DNA of 64,000 nt. Source: Cellulomonas sp. Y8 (GTDB taxonomy: Bacteria > Actinomycetota > Actinomycetes > Actinomycetales > Cellulomonadaceae). Where the stretch lies: positions 3,348,001 through 3,412,000 of the forward strand of contig NZ_CP041203.1 in NCBI RefSeq assembly GCF_008033115.1. Direction: 5' to 3'. The notes under the pieces are model-generated. The model had not been told where the DNA came from. It ran no database searches and was given only the letters and a program-made list of their open reading frames with translations. Positions 63,050-64,000 of this stretch are shown piece by piece (the first letter of the stretch is position 1; every line of letters starts with the position of its first letter). The translations under genes and the position numbers were made by a program.

Positions 63050-64000
63050 GTGAGCGCGTATCTGGACCACGCGGCCACGACGCCCGTGCTCCCGGAGGCG
63101 GCTGCCGTCCTGGTCGAGCACCTGTCCCGCACCGGCAACCCCTCGTCCCTGCACACCGCGGGGCGGGCGGCGCGGCGCGCCGTCGAGGAGGCCCGCGAGA
63201 CGCTGGCCGCGGCGCTCGGCGCGCGGCCCAGCGAGGTGCTGCTGACCGGCGGGGGCACCGAGGCCGACAACCTCGCGGTGAAGGGCCTGTTCTGGGCCCG
63301 CACCGCCCAGGACCCGGCGCGGCGCCGCGTCCTGGTGTCGGCCGTGGAGCACCACGCGGTGCTGGACCCGGCGTTCTGGCTGGCCGAGCACGCGGGGGCG
63401 GAGATCGTCCTGCTCCCCGTCGACGACGAGGGCCGGGTGCGCCTCGACGCGCTGCGCGACGAGCTCGCCGAGCACGCCGGGCAGACCGCCCTGGTGTCGG
63501 TCATGTGGGCGAACAACGAGGTCGGGACCCTGCAGCCGCTCGCCGAGGTGGTCGCGCTCGCGCACGCCCACGGCGTCCCGGTGCACGCCGACGCCGTGCA
63601 GGCCGTCGGGCAGGTGCCGGTCGACTTCGCCGCCTCGGGGCTGGACGCGATGACCGTCACGGGGCACAAGCTCGGCGGCCCGGTCGGCGTCGGCGCCCTC
63701 CTCGCGCGGCGCGAGCTCGACCTGGTGCCGGTGCTGCACGGCGGCGGCCAGGAGCGCGGCGTGCGCTCGGGCTCGCTCGACGTGCCGGCGATCGCGGCGT
63801 TCGCGGTGGCGGTCGACGCGGCCGTGCGCGGGCGCGAGGCGACGGCGGCGCGGCTCGCCGGCCTCCGGGACGCGCTGGTCGCCGGTGTGCGCGCGACGGT
63901 GCCCGACGCGGTGCTGCGCGGGCCGGCCGACCCCGCGGACCGGCTGCCGGCCAACGCGCACTTCACGTTCCCCGGCTGCGAGGGGGACTCGCTGCTCTAC
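63050..64000 (+). CDS. cysteine desulfurase, N-terminal part (3' end outside window)
   Basis: PLP enzyme of the NifS/IscS class that takes sulfur from cysteine for Fe-S clusters or tRNA thiolation. 317 residues are present and the frame is still open at the window end. It starts SAYLDHAATTPVLPEA, with TGGGTEADNLAVKG, SAVEHHAVLDP, WANNEVGTLQP and the PLP lysine Lys207 in TGHKLGGPVG. The catalytic cysteine loop lies beyond the edge. GTG 63050 fits the -10 spacing. In actinobacteria such a gene commonly precedes mnmA, which would be the next gene to expect. Confidence 0.93.
   Translation, partial: MSAYLDHAATTPVLPEAAAVLVEHLSRTGNPSSLHTAGRAARRAVEEARETLAAALGARPSEVLLTGGGTEADNLAVKGLFWARTAQDPARRRVLVSAVEHHAVLDPAFWLAEHAGAEIVLLPVDDEGRVRLDALRDELAEHAGQTALVSVMWANNEVGTLQPLAEVVALAHAHGVPVHADAVQAVGQVPVDFAASGLDAMTVTGHKLGGPVGVGALLARRELDLVPVLHGGGQERGVRSGSLDVPAIAAFAVAVDAAVRGREATAARLAGLRDALVAGVRATVPDAVLRGPADPADRLPANAHFTFPGCEGDSLLY

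Overview
The window is GC-rich chromosomal DNA from an actinobacterium, most likely a Cellulomonas-type member of the Cellulomonadaceae. Supporting points are a 16S rRNA of Micrococcales type, the gene order thrC-thrB-rho ... rpmE-prfA-prmC-tsaC-wecA-atp operon-nucS, a NucS mismatch endonuclease, the GlgE glucan pathway, a short ATP synthase epsilon subunit, and a sugar-uptake cassette with a CebR/CelR-type operator. The genus is inferred from reading the sequence, not from a database match. There are no phage, plasmid, transposase, tRNA or CRISPR features.

Layout. 1-4.1 kb: end of threonine synthase, homoserine kinase and a long-form Rho. 4.2-6.2 kb, minus strand: a glycosyltransferase and an FG-GAP-type lipoprotein. 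6.4-11.4 kb: a tightly overlapping run rpmE, prfA, prmC, tsaC, a WecA/TagO-type lipid-phosphate sugar transferase and an AtpI-like membrane protein. 11.4-19.7 kb: atpBEFHAGDC, a DUF2550 protein and nucS. atpG carries a +1 frameshift in a run of six G. 19.8-22.1 kb: nagA convergent with a LacI-type regulator. 22.5-30.8 kb: a second LacI regulator, a lipoprotein binding protein, two permeases, a GH31 alpha-xylosidase-like enzyme and a GH1 beta-glucosidase. This cassette looks built to import and cut plant-derived oligosaccharides, possibly xyloglucan fragments. 30.9-39.5 kb: a small zinc-ribbon-like protein, two alpha/beta hydrolases, a Scy-like coiled-coil protein with a small partner, and a three-gene envelope cluster (bitopic membrane protein, lipoprotein, cysteine-less thioredoxin/TPR protein). 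39.9-45.5 kb: a complete 16S-23S-5S rRNA operon. 45.5-46.4 kb: a gene-free stretch holding four hairpin elements. 46.4-60.0 kb: alpha-glucan metabolism, with glgE-treS-maltokinase-SGNH hydrolase-glgB on the minus strand, divergent glgP, then convergent glgX. 60.2-64 kb: etfBA, a phosphotransferase-family protein and the start of a cysteine desulfurase that runs off the window.

The least expected signals are non-coding. (i) A dispersed family of long palindromes, each arm of which is itself a small hairpin around CCGAGATGGCAACTCTCGG, resembles REPINs; four copies lie at gene ends. A second hairpin family alternates with it downstream of the rRNA operon. (ii) LacI-type operators, one shared almost base for base between the LacI-2 and beta-glucosidase promoter regions, tie two transcription units 7 kb apart. 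(iii) Many first genes appear leaderless, with a -10-like hexamer 6-8 nt before an ATG or GTG. Two divergent pairs mirror each other in this geometry.
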